Below the pieces are notes generated by a model, which saw only the letters and a list, made by a program, of their open reading frames with translations, did no database searches and had not been told where the DNA came from. DNA of 64,000 nucleotides from positions 33,588 to 97,587 of the forward strand of contig CAIMFH010000185.1 of NCBI GenBank assembly GCA_903840265.1, written 5' to 3'. Source of the stretch: an uncultured Schlesneria sp. Lineage in GTDB: Bacteria > Planctomycetota > Planctomycetia > Planctomycetales > Planctomycetaceae. A program made the position numbers and the translations under genes. Below are positions 8,235-17,213 of the stretch, piece by piece; positions within the stretch are counted from its first letter, which is position 1, and the number at the start of each line of letters is the position of its first letter.

Positions 8235-9362
8235 TTAGCGACCCCGATTTTCTGTGGGATGTAGCTCATTCCAGAGGGCGGTGAACCATAGCAAGGCGGC
8301 TCGCTTTTGGCCGAGGCTGCTGAAGTGGCGCTTCGATTTCGCGTCGCCACGGTTGTCGCCGCCCAAGAGGTCGGTGTCGGGGCCGGGGCGGAATCCGGGC
8401 AGCTTCCAGAGTTCGGCGGTTCCGGTCCGGATGCGGCGTTCCCCGATCGGGTCGTTGTAGACGGTCGGATGCAGCGTCGATTTGGCGAGTAACCACGGCG
8501 GATTGAATCCCCAGGCCTCGGTCGCGGCATCGTGAATCTCCTGCATGTTCTTGATGTAGTCGGAGGTCGATGTTTTCTCGATCACGTCCGATTCGCCCTG
8601 CTGCCACAGCACCGCGCGGAATGAACCGATCTCGCGCCCCACGTCTCGCAGGCGTTTGTGCAGCGGTCCGTCGGGCATCCACTTTGTTGTCGACGTCGCA
8701 CCGACCGACACGTTGACGAAGGCGACCGGGACGCGCAAGGTCGGAGCCAGCAGGTCGCCGAGTGGCGGCCAGATCGATCCGCCGTCACCGTTTTGAGGCG
8801 GAGGATCGTTGGCGATGCGCCAGGTTTTTGTTGGCCAGTCGTAAGTCGAAACGGCTTGCGACAGATCGGTCACTTTCATCACTTCGTCATTGTGTCCGCC
8901 GGCGTACGATTGACCCGCGACGAGGAAGACCTCGCCCACGCCGATCGGTTCGACCTGGCCCTGGGCGGTGATCTTTTCTTCGTCAATGCAGCGAATCTTC
9001 AACCTGTACCAACCGCCTGCGGGAACTTCTGCCAACCCTTTTAATTGTTGGTCATTCCCTTCGTCGTCGAGGGGATACCAGTCATGGGTGTCCCCGAAGC
9101 CGTGTTCCATCAACTCCAACTGGAACTCCCATTTTCCCGTCACGCCTTTCGGCTTCGCCGCTTTCACAGTGATATCGGCATAACCGAGTTCCGGTCCGCC
9201 CGGTTCATGAATCGATGACAGATTCGGTTCGAAGCCTTCCCGCTGCACAACCTGAAACGGCTTCGGCTGCTCAATCACTAGCTTGGCCGGTTCTTCGGCA
9301 AAGCTTGGTGCGCAGATCAGAGTGACCATTGCGGCCAGCAGGGACACGTTGCGACAATTCAT
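8235..9362 (-). CDS. Sialate O-acetylesterase-like SGNH hydrolase, secreted
   Basis: A 375-residue protein with a signal peptide (MNCRNVSLLAAMVTLICAPSFA, cleavage near residue 22). It then has a carbohydrate-esterase SGNH fold of the SASA/DUF303 kind. The nucleophile block is VFLVAGQSYAGG (Ser near 150), with LWQQGESD in the middle (near 256) and a C-terminal segment SKRHFSSLGQ (His near 348). The family removes acetyl groups from sialic acids or plant polysaccharides; the exact substrate is unknown. The ATG at 9362 gives a complete signal peptide, and the longer frame upstream is not signal-like. Confidence 0.85.
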   Translation of the reverse strand: MNCRNVSLLAAMVTLICAPSFAEEPAKLVIEQPKPFQVVQREGFEPNLSSIHEPGGPELGYADITVKAAKPKGVTGKWEFQLELMEHGFGDTHDWYPLDDEGNDQQLKGLAEVPAGGWYRLKIRCIDEEKITAQGQVEPIGVGEVFLVAGQSYAGGHNDEVMKVTDLSQAVSTYDWPTKTWRIANDPPPQNGDGGSIWPPLGDLLAPTLRVPVAFVNVSVGATSTTKWMPDGPLHKRLRDVGREIGSFRAVLWQQGESDVIEKTSTSDYIKNMQEIHDAATEAWGFNPPWLLAKSTLHPTVYNDPIGERRIRTGTAELWKLPGFRPGPDTDLLGGDNRGDAKSKRHFSSLGQKRAALLWFTALWNELHPTENRGR

Positions 9363-9652
9363 CGAGAGAACTCCGTTCAGCAGCGAATTCAGAATGAGAT
9401 GATCGTAAAACGATTGATCCACTTCGACAATTCGCCAGGTCCGCCGATTGGAATAATTTGTGTTGGCTTTAGCGACTGGTCGGGAGCCAGATCCGTTAAA
9501 ATAGCGGGTCCGGTCGCGGTTGGTGCGTGTCGCGACTTACGTGTCGCGTTGGAACATGGGTTAGACTAAGCGGATTTCCGCTCGCGGGACGCCACACGTA
9601 CTTGGGGTGGCTCTAGTAGAAAAACACCTGACTGGCGGGATTTGAGTCTGTC

Positions 9653-11647
9653 ATGCCTGATTGGTCGTATCGCACTCTATTTCAGCCGCTGATGTTCTCG
9701 TTTTCGGCGGAAACGGGGCGGGATCTGGCACTGGGGGCAATGGGGCGACTGAGCCGTCTGCCTTTCGGCCCGACGATCATCGACTTGTTCGGTCATATGC
9801 GACCTGACGCCCGTCTGCAAACGCACTTGCAGCAGCTGCCAATCGACAGTCCGGTCGGTATCGGGCATCTCGTCGATCCGCACGGTGTGGCGACTGCGGC
9901 GATGACTCGTTTTGGGATTGGTCTGATTGAAGTCGGGCCGATCGCCGTCCGCGAACTTCCGTTGTTGCAACCGATGCAGCGGCGCGACATGAACAAAGCG
10001 ATTCGAATCCCAGAGGCAGCGTTCGCGGACAGTGTCGACGACTGGGCGGAGCGGCTGTCTCGATTCGATCGCCAGTCGGTCCGCGTTCTGGCTCGAATCG
10101 TGGTGGGGGCCAACACGTCTGCTGAACAAGCGACGGCGGAATGCCTGCGGCTGCAATCGCGATTGGCTCCGTATGTCGATGGGTTCGTGCTCGCCACGGC
10201 CGACGAATCATTGCGATTTTGCTGGTCGCCAGACGCATGGCGGCAGCATGTACAGACGATCATCACGGCCATCAAGTCTGCTAACCGACTGGCTTGCGTG
10301 GCAATTCCAGCCGAATTGAATCCTCATCAGCTCCATTCGATTGTTGCCCCTGCCATTGAAGCGGGCTGTCGAGTGATCCAGGTCGAAAGTCGTCTGGTTG
10401 ATGCTCCGGACAGTTGGCTCATCGGGCACCTGGCGCTGAAGTCCGTCAGATTGACAATCGATCATCTGCGAGCGGAATTTGGGGCAGACGTTTCTGTGAT
10501 TGCTGGCGGTGTTCACGAGCCGATTGATGCCATCGAGCTGCAAAGTCATGGCGCGGATTGTGTGCTCGTGGATACCGGTCTAGTCTATTCCGGGCCGGGG
10601 TTGCCCAAGCGAATCAATGAAGCGGTGCTGTACGCGAGCTTGGCGAAGTCGCGTGAGTTGAATTCGTCTGCGTCGGAGTCAGTGAGACCTCCGTTGCCGA
10701 TTCAAAAGTACACCTGGTTCTGGAGTCTGGTGCTGGGAGCGGCGATGCTGCTGGGGGCGGTGCTGGCGTTTGGCATTGCGTCGACGCGCGTCATTCTGCC
10801 CTATGACGAAGTCTTTGTGGGGATGTCGCGTCACGAGTTGGACATGATCAACCCGCGACTGCTGGCGTTCATGCAGCATGATCGCGTGACGTTGTCGGGG
10901 ACGATGTTCGCGATCGCCGCGCTGTATCTGTTCTTGTCGTGGTACGGCATCCGTCAGGGGATGCATTGGGCCATGGTGGCCGTGCTGACATCGGCCTTCT
11001 TCGGCTTTGTCAGCTTTTTCTGGTTTCTGGGGTTTGGCTATTTCGATCCGTTTCACGCGTTCGTGACGACCATCATGTTTCAGTTTTTGCTGATGGCGTG
11101 GCAGGGGGATCTTGGTCAGGCGCAATTGACTTCGCTCCCCAATTTGCGCGAGACACCTGCCTGGCGAGCGGCTCAATGGGGACAACTGCTGTTCGTGATT
11201 CATGGTGCGGTGCTGGTCGGCGCGGGAGTCGTGATTTCGGGAGTGGGGTGTACAGACGTGTTCGTTCGCGAAGATCTGCAATTTATGGACACCTGTCCCG
11301 GTGATCTTTCGCTGGCGAATCCGAGACTCATTCCGTTGATCGCTCATGACCGGGCCAGCTTTGGTGGGATGCTGATCACGACCGGGCTGGCGGTGTTGTT
11401 GACGGCGCTGTGGGGATTCCGGCAGGGAATGCGCTGGCAGTGGTGGATGCTGCTGCTGGCTGGGATTCCCGCGTACACTCTGGCGATCGGTGTGCATTGG
11501 GCTGTCGGCTATACGAATTGGTGGCATCTGGCTCCGGCCTATGGCGGATTGATCCTGCTGGTTGCAGGCCTGGCGTTGCTCTGGCCGTGGTTGGGTCGCG
11601 TGGATCCTGTTCATCGCGATGAATGGAATCGGCTGTTGTCGAGTTGA
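9653..11647 (+). CDS. Dihydroorotate-dehydrogenase-like domain fused to a duplicated membrane domain
   Basis: A 664-residue two-part protein. Residues 1-335 resemble class 2 dihydroorotate dehydrogenase: an N-terminal helix pair, VGIGHLVDPHG where the enzyme has a GLDKDG-type motif, and a preserved FMN-phosphate region (VIAGGVHEP...GADCVLVDTGLVYSGPG, about 280-318). The catalytic-serine segment and the FMN-contacting lysine in the usual VKIAPD position appear to be missing (AIPAELN here), so it is probably not an active PyrD. From residue 350 there are about eight hydrophobic helices in two copies: residues 376-440 and 531-596 share NPRL, HDR and RQGM-W motifs. Role unknown; it may be a flavin- or ligand-sensing membrane protein. 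A separate small membrane gene follows. Confidence 0.75.
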   Translation: MPDWSYRTLFQPLMFSFSAETGRDLALGAMGRLSRLPFGPTIIDLFGHMRPDARLQTHLQQLPIDSPVGIGHLVDPHGVATAAMTRFGIGLIEVGPIAVRELPLLQPMQRRDMNKAIRIPEAAFADSVDDWAERLSRFDRQSVRVLARIVVGANTSAEQATAECLRLQSRLAPYVDGFVLATADESLRFCWSPDAWRQHVQTIITAIKSANRLACVAIPAELNPHQLHSIVAPAIEAGCRVIQVESRLVDAPDSWLIGHLALKSVRLTIDHLRAEFGADVSVIAGGVHEPIDAIELQSHGADCVLVDTGLVYSGPGLPKRINEAVLYASLAKSRELNSSASESVRPPLPIQKYTWFWSLVLGAAMLLGAVLAFGIASTRVILPYDEVFVGMSRHELDMINPRLLAFMQHDRVTLSGTMFAIAALYLFLSWYGIRQGMHWAMVAVLTSAFFGFVSFFWFLGFGYFDPFHAFVTTIMFQFLLMAWQGDLGQAQLTSLPNLRETPAWRAAQWGQLLFVIHGAVLVGAGVVISGVGCTDVFVREDLQFMDTCPGDLSLANPRLIPLIAHDRASFGGMLITTGLAVLLTALWGFRQGMRWQWWMLLLAGIPAYTLAIGVHWAVGYTNWWHLAPAYGGLILLVAGLALLWPWLGRVDPVHRDEWNRLLSS

Positions 11648-11739
11648 CCGCGGCGGCATTCCGCTATCTGATGCGTCGCAATCTTCTTTGATCTGGTTTC
11701 AACCGGACGATTGATGTCCGCTGACCGATGTAGGGCGAA

Positions 11740-12174
11740 GTGGTGACGCAACGATTAACGGCTTTGGTCGCTTTGCTGCGAATATTGGGACTGATCAACT
11801 TCGCGGCTGTCGTTGCCGTCGTCGCACCAAGCCGTTGGATTGTCTGGTGTCATGAACTGCTGGGAATGGGGTCGTTTCCCACTGCGCCGATTGCCGGATA
11901 CCTGGCGCGGTCGACGTCGCTGTGGTTTGCTTCATTCGGTGTGCTCTTGTGGTTTGTTTCTTGCGATGTGACGCGATATCGCGGCCTGATCACTTTTTTG
12001 GGATGGGCGATGGTGGTTCAAGGGCTGTTCATGCTCGGCATTGATTACGCTGAACAAATGCCCCGTTGGTGGATCGCGATGGAAGGTCCGACCTGCTTGC
12101 TGTTGGGGGCATCGATCTTGAGACTGGTCGGGACGGGGTCGGCTGAAATTGTGCCACCTCGTGCGGGAGAATAG
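11740..12174 (+). CDS. Small four-helix membrane protein, unknown function
   Basis: A 144-residue protein with about four hydrophobic segments (LRILGLINFAAVVAVVA, WFASFGVLLWFVS, FLGWAMVVQGLFMLG and the segment near TCLLLGASILRLVG). It is therefore predicted to be an integral membrane protein. The start is GTG at 11740 or the next GTG at 11743. No family was recognised. It follows the dehydrogenase-like fusion protein on the same strand with a 92-base gap, so the two may be expressed together. Confidence 0.6.
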   Translation: MVTQRLTALVALLRILGLINFAAVVAVVAPSRWIVWCHELLGMGSFPTAPIAGYLARSTSLWFASFGVLLWFVSCDVTRYRGLITFLGWAMVVQGLFMLGIDYAEQMPRWWIAMEGPTCLLLGASILRLVGTGSAEIVPPRAGE

Positions 12175-12283
12175 TCTCGATTCGGATGTGGGCCTATGAT
12201 GAGGTCTACAAAAGTACGAAGTGATTGCCGGCGCTGTTGGCGTCGGTCGCTCATAATTTAATATTGGTTTGAAAGGGATGGCG

Positions 12284-12802
12284 ATGGCATCAAGTGCAAA
12301 GCGAATTCTGATCTTCGTTGGTGATGACTATGAAGATCTGGAGCTGTGGTATCCCAAGCTGCGGTTGATCGAAGCGGGGTTCCAAGTGACTATCGCCGGG
12401 CAGCAGTCTGGTAAGGTCTATGCGGGGAAGAATGGATATCCCTGCACATCGGATGCGTTAATCTCCGACATGAAATCGGCTGATTTCCAGGGTGTCGTTT
12501 GCGCGGGGGGCTGGATGCCCGACAAGCTGCGGCGCGATCCGAAGGTGCTCAGTCTGACTCAAGAATTCGCGGCCGCCGGTAAGTTGGTCGCTGCGATTTG
12601 TCACGGCGGCTGGATCCCGATTTCGGCGAATGTCTATCGCGGAGTTAAAGTGACGGGCTCACCGGGGATCAAAGACGATCTGATCAATGCGGGTGGAATC
12701 TACGAAGACGCCGCTGTGACCGTGGACCGGCACTTCGTCAGCAGCCGCAAGCCAGATGACTTGCCGCAATTCTGTCAGGGGATGTTGAAAGTGTTGGGAT
12801 AG
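12284..12802 (+). CDS. DJ-1/PfpI family protein
   Basis: A 172-residue class I glutamine-amidotransferase-like protein of the DJ-1/PfpI group. The nucleophile elbow AAICHGGW holds the conserved Cys-His pair, and the acidic residue is in the N-terminal GDDYEDLELWYP segment. Family members include intracellular peptidases, deglycases and general stress proteins; the reaction here is not determined. ATG 12284 is chosen because AAAGGG lies six bases upstream. ATG 12278 and TTG 12269 are alternatives in frame. There is no signal peptide, so the protein is cytoplasmic. Confidence 0.88.
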   Translation: MASSAKRILIFVGDDYEDLELWYPKLRLIEAGFQVTIAGQQSGKVYAGKNGYPCTSDALISDMKSADFQGVVCAGGWMPDKLRRDPKVLSLTQEFAAAGKLVAAICHGGWIPISANVYRGVKVTGSPGIKDDLINAGGIYEDAAVTVDRHFVSSRKPDDLPQFCQGMLKVLG

Positions 12803-12851
12803 CGAGGAAAGAGTAGAGGGTAGAACCACAGAAGGATAAGAAGAAATCGTG

Positions 12852-12933
12852 AACCACGGAATACACTGAAAACACGGAATGAGTAACAAGAAAAAATGTA
12901 TTTCTTTTCGTGTGTTCAGTGTATTCCGTGGTT
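12852..12933. repeat. Inverted repeat of the ACCACGGAATACAC family
   Basis: AACCACGGAATACACTGAA at 12852-12870 is matched by its reverse complement near 12914-12933, giving a hairpin between the DJ-1 gene and truD, which converge here. Related units occur at 40569-40603 as three tandem TGTATTCCG copies ending in TGGTTA. It may serve both genes as a bidirectional transcript end. Confidence 0.75.
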
Positions 12934-12955
12934 TAACTCTGTTCCTTACTCGTGA

Positions 12956-14131
12956 CTACGCTTGCTCGGTCAGGCGTTTGACGAAGATGGTGGCGTAGGC
13001 ACCGCGGGGGAGGACGAATTGCAGGGTGACTCGGTGGCGGCCTTCGTTCAGGTCGTCTTCGTCGGCGTGTAGATTCAGATTGCGTGGGATGACGATGGCG
13101 GCTCGTTCGCCTTTGGAGAAGAAGGCGTCGCGTGGGTATTTGATTCGCACTTCGCGCAGGGCGATCCCTTCATCTTCCATCACCTGTTCGTAGAGCGACA
13201 GCAGCGGGCCGGGCTCCATGTGCAAGCGCGCTGATGGTAATGGTAAGACGGTCTCGGTCAAGGTTGCTCGTTCGGTGTCGGTCAGCTCGATGGGGAACGG
13301 CACGTTGGCCGTGGCGAGTTCGACCTTGAAGAGTCTTGATCGATCGACTTGCTGCTGCAGCCACGCCGAGAGGATCAGGTTCCACAGGTCGCTCTGGAAG
13401 GCGGCCAGCCACAGGCTGCGCATGTCTTGTCGGAACAGGGCGAGTGCTTCGCGGTAGCGAGTGGGGTGATCGCAGAGATAGGTCACGATGCTGCGGCGTG
13501 AACACTTGGGCAGGGCGGCTTTGCATTCGATCCAGCGGTTCCAATGATCGCGGATCGTCTGCTTTTCATCGCGGTCGCCGGGGCGGTCATGAGGATTCGA
13601 TTCGGCCAGGGCCAGCCAGAGGGCTTTTTCGTAGTCGCCCAGGCACCAGGGCTTGGCGATGAATTCGCCTGATTCGCCGAGTGATCCGAATCGTTGGTCG
13701 TCGAAGTAATTGGGCACACCATCGCGAGCGATCTGGTCTTTTAGCGAGACGATGCGTTCCGCGTTCTCGCGAGTCAGGTTGCGCATGACGACTCGAAACC
13801 GATTGGCGGCGATGTCGTGCGGGCCGAATTCGCGATTTGATTGACCCTGGTAGGCCAAGGTGAAGTGGTCCTGCTTCATGTCTCGTCGCGGTCCGTGATG
13901 GATCGTGACCCACTGACGAGTGACCGCGTGCTTATCCTTCAGGCCGCCATAGCTGATTTGTCGTCGCGACAAGTTCCAGCGATCCGCAATCGCCGTGATT
14001 GCTTCGGGTGTGCCAAGTGATCGTTTTGTCAGCAGATAGACGGCAAACGAACCGCTCCCCAGTTTGAAGTCGCTGAGTTCTTCGACTTCAAAGTCGTCGG
14101 GCGTCGTTTTCAGTTTCATCGAGGAAGGCAT
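12956..14131 (-). CDS. truD: tRNA pseudouridine synthase TruD
   Basis: A 391-residue TruD family enzyme, which isomerises U13 of tRNA(Glu) to pseudouridine. The hallmark GLKDKHAVTRQW is present with the catalytic Asp at residue 66. FEVEEL near the N-terminus, the family motif PNYFDDQRFG near residue 155, and a variable insertion domain in the middle are all consistent. Start is ATG 14131, with another Met four residues later. It lies 52 bases downstream of a PQQ-repeat lipoprotein gene on the same strand and could share its transcript. Confidence 0.93.
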   Translation of the reverse strand: MPSSMKLKTTPDDFEVEELSDFKLGSGSFAVYLLTKRSLGTPEAITAIADRWNLSRRQISYGGLKDKHAVTRQWVTIHHGPRRDMKQDHFTLAYQGQSNREFGPHDIAANRFRVVMRNLTRENAERIVSLKDQIARDGVPNYFDDQRFGSLGESGEFIAKPWCLGDYEKALWLALAESNPHDRPGDRDEKQTIRDHWNRWIECKAALPKCSRRSIVTYLCDHPTRYREALALFRQDMRSLWLAAFQSDLWNLILSAWLQQQVDRSRLFKVELATANVPFPIELTDTERATLTETVLPLPSARLHMEPGPLLSLYEQVMEDEGIALREVRIKYPRDAFFSKGERAAIVIPRNLNLHADEDDLNEGRHRVTLQFVLPRGAYATIFVKRLTEQA

Positions 14132-14183
14132 AGTTGCGAATCAAGCACCGAAAGAAGAGAGATCAAAAACAAGACCGTTATCG

Positions 14184-15506
14184 TTACTGCTTCGAGCCAA
14201 TACAGTACAGCCATTCCTGGCGAGGCCCACTGGACGCATCGGCGACTCGCACGAACATCTGACCCTTGCTGCCGGCCGGACTCGCGAAGGATTCGGTCCC
14301 CAGGCGATTCTCGGCGACCAGTTCGAACGACTTGGGGTTGGCTTGAAACACTGTCGTCTTGCCAGCCATGTCGGTGACGTAGATGTTATCACCCGAGACG
14401 ATCGGAGAGGTTCGAAAATCGCCGCCAATTCGCTTTTGCCAGGTTTCCTTGCCGGATTCAGCGTTAAAGCAACGGGCGATCCCGTCGTTGATCAGGTAGA
14501 TGTGGCCCTTGAATGCCAAGAGCGACGGAACGTATGAGTGCAATTTGTTTCGCCAGGCGACGCTGCCATCCGACTTCAGCGCGATGGTTTCTCGTTCGGG
14601 CCAGCCGGCGCTGGCGATGACGAGGTTGCCGGAAGTGACTGGCAGACCGACACCTGATTCAGCAGTCCCTGCGACCGTCCAGTTCTGATCACCCGTCAAC
14701 GGGTTGTAGCTACTGACTTCGCGGCAGCCGCAAATCACCAGTTGGTCCTGGCCGTCCAAAGTGACCACGCGTGGCGAGGCGTAACTCGATTTCGCGGGGC
14801 GTGGCTTTCGCCAGACGATCGAACCGTCTGCGCGATTCACGGCGGCGAGGAAGCCACCTTCCTGGTGATCGGCTGCCAGTAAGACGAGGGATTTATACAA
14901 AGTGGGCGAAGCCGAGTATCCGAACTTCGACGAGAAACTGCCGACTTCTGTCTTCCAGATCAGCTCGCCATCCAGATTGAGAGCGATCGCCCAGATCTTG
15001 CGATCATTTAAAAACAGGCAGTAGAGGCTGTTGCCGTCGGATGCCAATGTGCTGGCAGCTTGTGAGCTCTCGCGATGCATCTGGGTTTCGAGGTGGCCTT
15101 CGAACAATGTCTTTCGCCAGATCTCCTGGCCGTTCTCGCGGTTGAAACAGATCACCAGTTGTGTCTTCTGCTGTTCATTGGCGGTTTCCAGAAAGATGCG
15201 GTCCCCGATAATGATTGGCGAAGGATGACCTTGGCCGGGGACGGCGGTTTTCCAGGTCACTTTGTCAGTGGCCGACCACGTGGTCGGCAGAGCAGGGCCG
15301 GTGACGATGCCGTCGGCATTCGGTCCGCGCCACATCGGCCAGTCGTCCGGCTTAAATGTCAGATCAGCAGATTCTGTTGTGGCCGGGGTTTCCTTCGCCG
15401 TAATCTCCGTTGTCATAGCGACCGGAGGGCCGGGAGGCCGTGGCGGTCGTCCACAGCCGATCAGCATTGTGACCAGCAGGCTTGCCGCAACGGTCTGAAA
15501 TCGCAT
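14184..15506 (-). CDS. PQQ-repeat (BamB-like) lipoprotein
   Basis: A 440-residue beta-propeller protein. The N-terminus has a lipoprotein signal with lipobox LIGC (Cys at residue 18) and then a Pro/Thr-rich linker. The body carries repeated quinoprotein-type blades such as GQEIWRKTL, GELIWKTEV, GSIVWRKP and GKETWQKRI, and the planctomycete-typical opening WPMWRGPNADG. Relatives are usually called outer-membrane assembly BamB-like, but no Bam partner is nearby and the function is unproven. Two more members of this broad family occur in the window (21779-26290 and 42717-44036). It is divergent from pckA. Confidence 0.88.
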   Translation of the reverse strand: MRFQTVAASLLVTMLIGCGRPPRPPGPPVAMTTEITAKETPATTESADLTFKPDDWPMWRGPNADGIVTGPALPTTWSATDKVTWKTAVPGQGHPSPIIIGDRIFLETANEQQKTQLVICFNRENGQEIWRKTLFEGHLETQMHRESSQAASTLASDGNSLYCLFLNDRKIWAIALNLDGELIWKTEVGSFSSKFGYSASPTLYKSLVLLAADHQEGGFLAAVNRADGSIVWRKPRPAKSSYASPRVVTLDGQDQLVICGCREVSSYNPLTGDQNWTVAGTAESGVGLPVTSGNLVIASAGWPERETIALKSDGSVAWRNKLHSYVPSLLAFKGHIYLINDGIARCFNAESGKETWQKRIGGDFRTSPIVSGDNIYVTDMAGKTTVFQANPKSFELVAENRLGTESFASPAGSKGQMFVRVADASSGPRQEWLYCIGSKQ

Positions 15507-15635
15507 GGCCAGAATTCCTGATAAACTGTCAGAGAGATGTCGAGGGTCTTGAGTTCGCGGCGAATGGCAGGCATTCTAGGCCGCGAAACAAGCGCTTCCT
15601 ACCGTAAAAAGGTCTTGTCGAATCTGGAGATGTTG

Positions 15636-17213
15636 ATGGCTACCTTTGATCTGTCGATGCACGGCATCACAGCGAAGACGATTTTGCGCAATGTGGCGCC
15701 TTCGAAGTTGTACGAAGAAGCGATTCGTTTTGAACCCGGGACGACCATTTCGGACACCGGGGCGCTGATTGCCTATTCGGGCGACAAGACGGGGCGTTCC
15801 CCTCAGGATAAGAGGCTGGTCAAGCACCCCGACTCTGAAGAAAACATCTGGTGGGGGCCGGTCAATTTCCCCTTGGATCAAGTGTCGTTCTCGATCAACC
15901 GCGAACGAGCCAAAGATTATCTGAATACGCGCGATCGCCTGTACGTGGTGGATGGCTACGCAGGCTGGGATCCGCAGTATCAGATCAAGGTCCGCATCAT
16001 CTGTTCGCGGCCGTATCACGCGTTGTTCATGCACCAGATGCTGATTCGCCCCACCGACGAACAGCTGAAGACTTACCAAGATCCTGACTTCGTCGTCTAT
16101 AACGCGGGCAGTTTCCCCGCCAACCGGTTCACGACCGGCATGACATCGAAGACCAGCGTCGATGTCAGCTTCGAAAACGGCGAAGTAGTAATCCTGGGGA
16201 CCGAGTATGCCGGCGAGATGAAGAAGGGCATCTTCACGATCATGAATTACCTGATGCCGAAGCGGAACGTGCTGTCGATGCACTGTTCAGCAACGGCGGA
16301 CCGCCAGACGGGACAGTCCTCGATCCTGTTTGGTCTGTCTGGAACCGGCAAGACGACTCTGTCGGCCGATCCCAAGCGAGCGTTGATTGGCGACGATGAA
16401 CATTGCTGGTCCAGCGAAGGGATCTTCAATATCGAAGGGGGCTGCTACGCGAAGGCGATTTATCTGTCGCGCGAATCCGAGCCAGAAATCTTCCAGGCAT
16501 TGCGATTCGGAGCGGTGCTTGAAAACGTGGTCTATGACGACGCTCATCACCACGTCGATTTCGACAATTCGATCATCACGCAGAACACACGCGGCGCATA
16601 TCCGATTGAGTATGTGACGAACGCTCGCATCCCCTGCACGGCGGGGCATCCGACCGACGTGATCTTTTTGACCTGTGATGCGTTTGGTGTCTTGCCGCCT
16701 GTCAGCCGATTGACATCGGAACAGGCGATGTACCACTTTATCAACGGTTACACCGCCAAAATTGCAGGGACAGAGGTGGGAATCAAAGAGCCACAAGCGA
16801 CGTTCTCACCTTGCTTTGGGGGGCCGTTCCTGGTCTGGCATCCACGTAAGTATGCGGAACTGCTGGCCGAGAAAATTCAGAAGCACAAGGCGAATGTCTG
16901 GCTGGTGAATACCGGTTGGAGTGGCGGTCCGTATGGAGTCGGTTCGCGGATGAAGTTGCACTACACGCGGGCGATCGTCGACGCGATTCATTCTGGCAAG
17001 CTGCAGAATGCACCGACGCAGGTCGATCCGATCTTTGGTTTGCAAGTGATCACTCAATGCCCAGAGGTTCCCGATGCAGTCCTCAACCCGCGGCAGACTT
17101 GGTCCGATCCAGCCGCCTACGACAACACCGCTCGCAAACTGGCTCGCCTTTTCGAAGAAAACTACGCCCAGTTCAAAGAGGGGGGCGTCTTCAAGGGAAC
17201 GATGGACGGGTGA
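15636..17213 (+). CDS. pckA: Phosphoenolpyruvate carboxykinase (ATP)
   Basis: A 525-residue ATP-type PEP carboxykinase, converting oxaloacetate and ATP to phosphoenolpyruvate, CO2 and ADP at the start of gluconeogenesis. Visible motifs are the P-loop GLSGTGKTTLS (kinase-1a), the metal-binding LIGDDEHCW (kinase-2) and NIEGGCYAK. The N-terminal FEPGTTISDTGALIAYSGDKTGRSPQDK is also family-specific. ATG 15636 is preferred because GGAG lies six bases upstream. A longer reading from 15537 adds residues with no family likeness. The length is normal and all key residues look intact. Confidence 0.96.
   Translation: MATFDLSMHGITAKTILRNVAPSKLYEEAIRFEPGTTISDTGALIAYSGDKTGRSPQDKRLVKHPDSEENIWWGPVNFPLDQVSFSINRERAKDYLNTRDRLYVVDGYAGWDPQYQIKVRIICSRPYHALFMHQMLIRPTDEQLKTYQDPDFVVYNAGSFPANRFTTGMTSKTSVDVSFENGEVVILGTEYAGEMKKGIFTIMNYLMPKRNVLSMHCSATADRQTGQSSILFGLSGTGKTTLSADPKRALIGDDEHCWSSEGIFNIEGGCYAKAIYLSRESEPEIFQALRFGAVLENVVYDDAHHHVDFDNSIITQNTRGAYPIEYVTNARIPCTAGHPTDVIFLTCDAFGVLPPVSRLTSEQAMYHFINGYTAKIAGTEVGIKEPQATFSPCFGGPFLVWHPRKYAELLAEKIQKHKANVWLVNTGWSGGPYGVGSRMKLHYTRAIVDAIHSGKLQNAPTQVDPIFGLQVITQCPEVPDAVLNPRQTWSDPAAYDNTARKLARLFEENYAQFKEGGVFKGTMDG

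Noticed and set aside
9653..10660. A working pyrD gene for pyrimidine synthesis
   Set aside because: The catalytic serine segment and FMN lysine are not found, so the gene symbol was withheld.
14064..14537. 157-residue plus-strand frame over the truD and PQQ gene junction
   Set aside because: It is antisense to two well-supported genes and has no family likeness.
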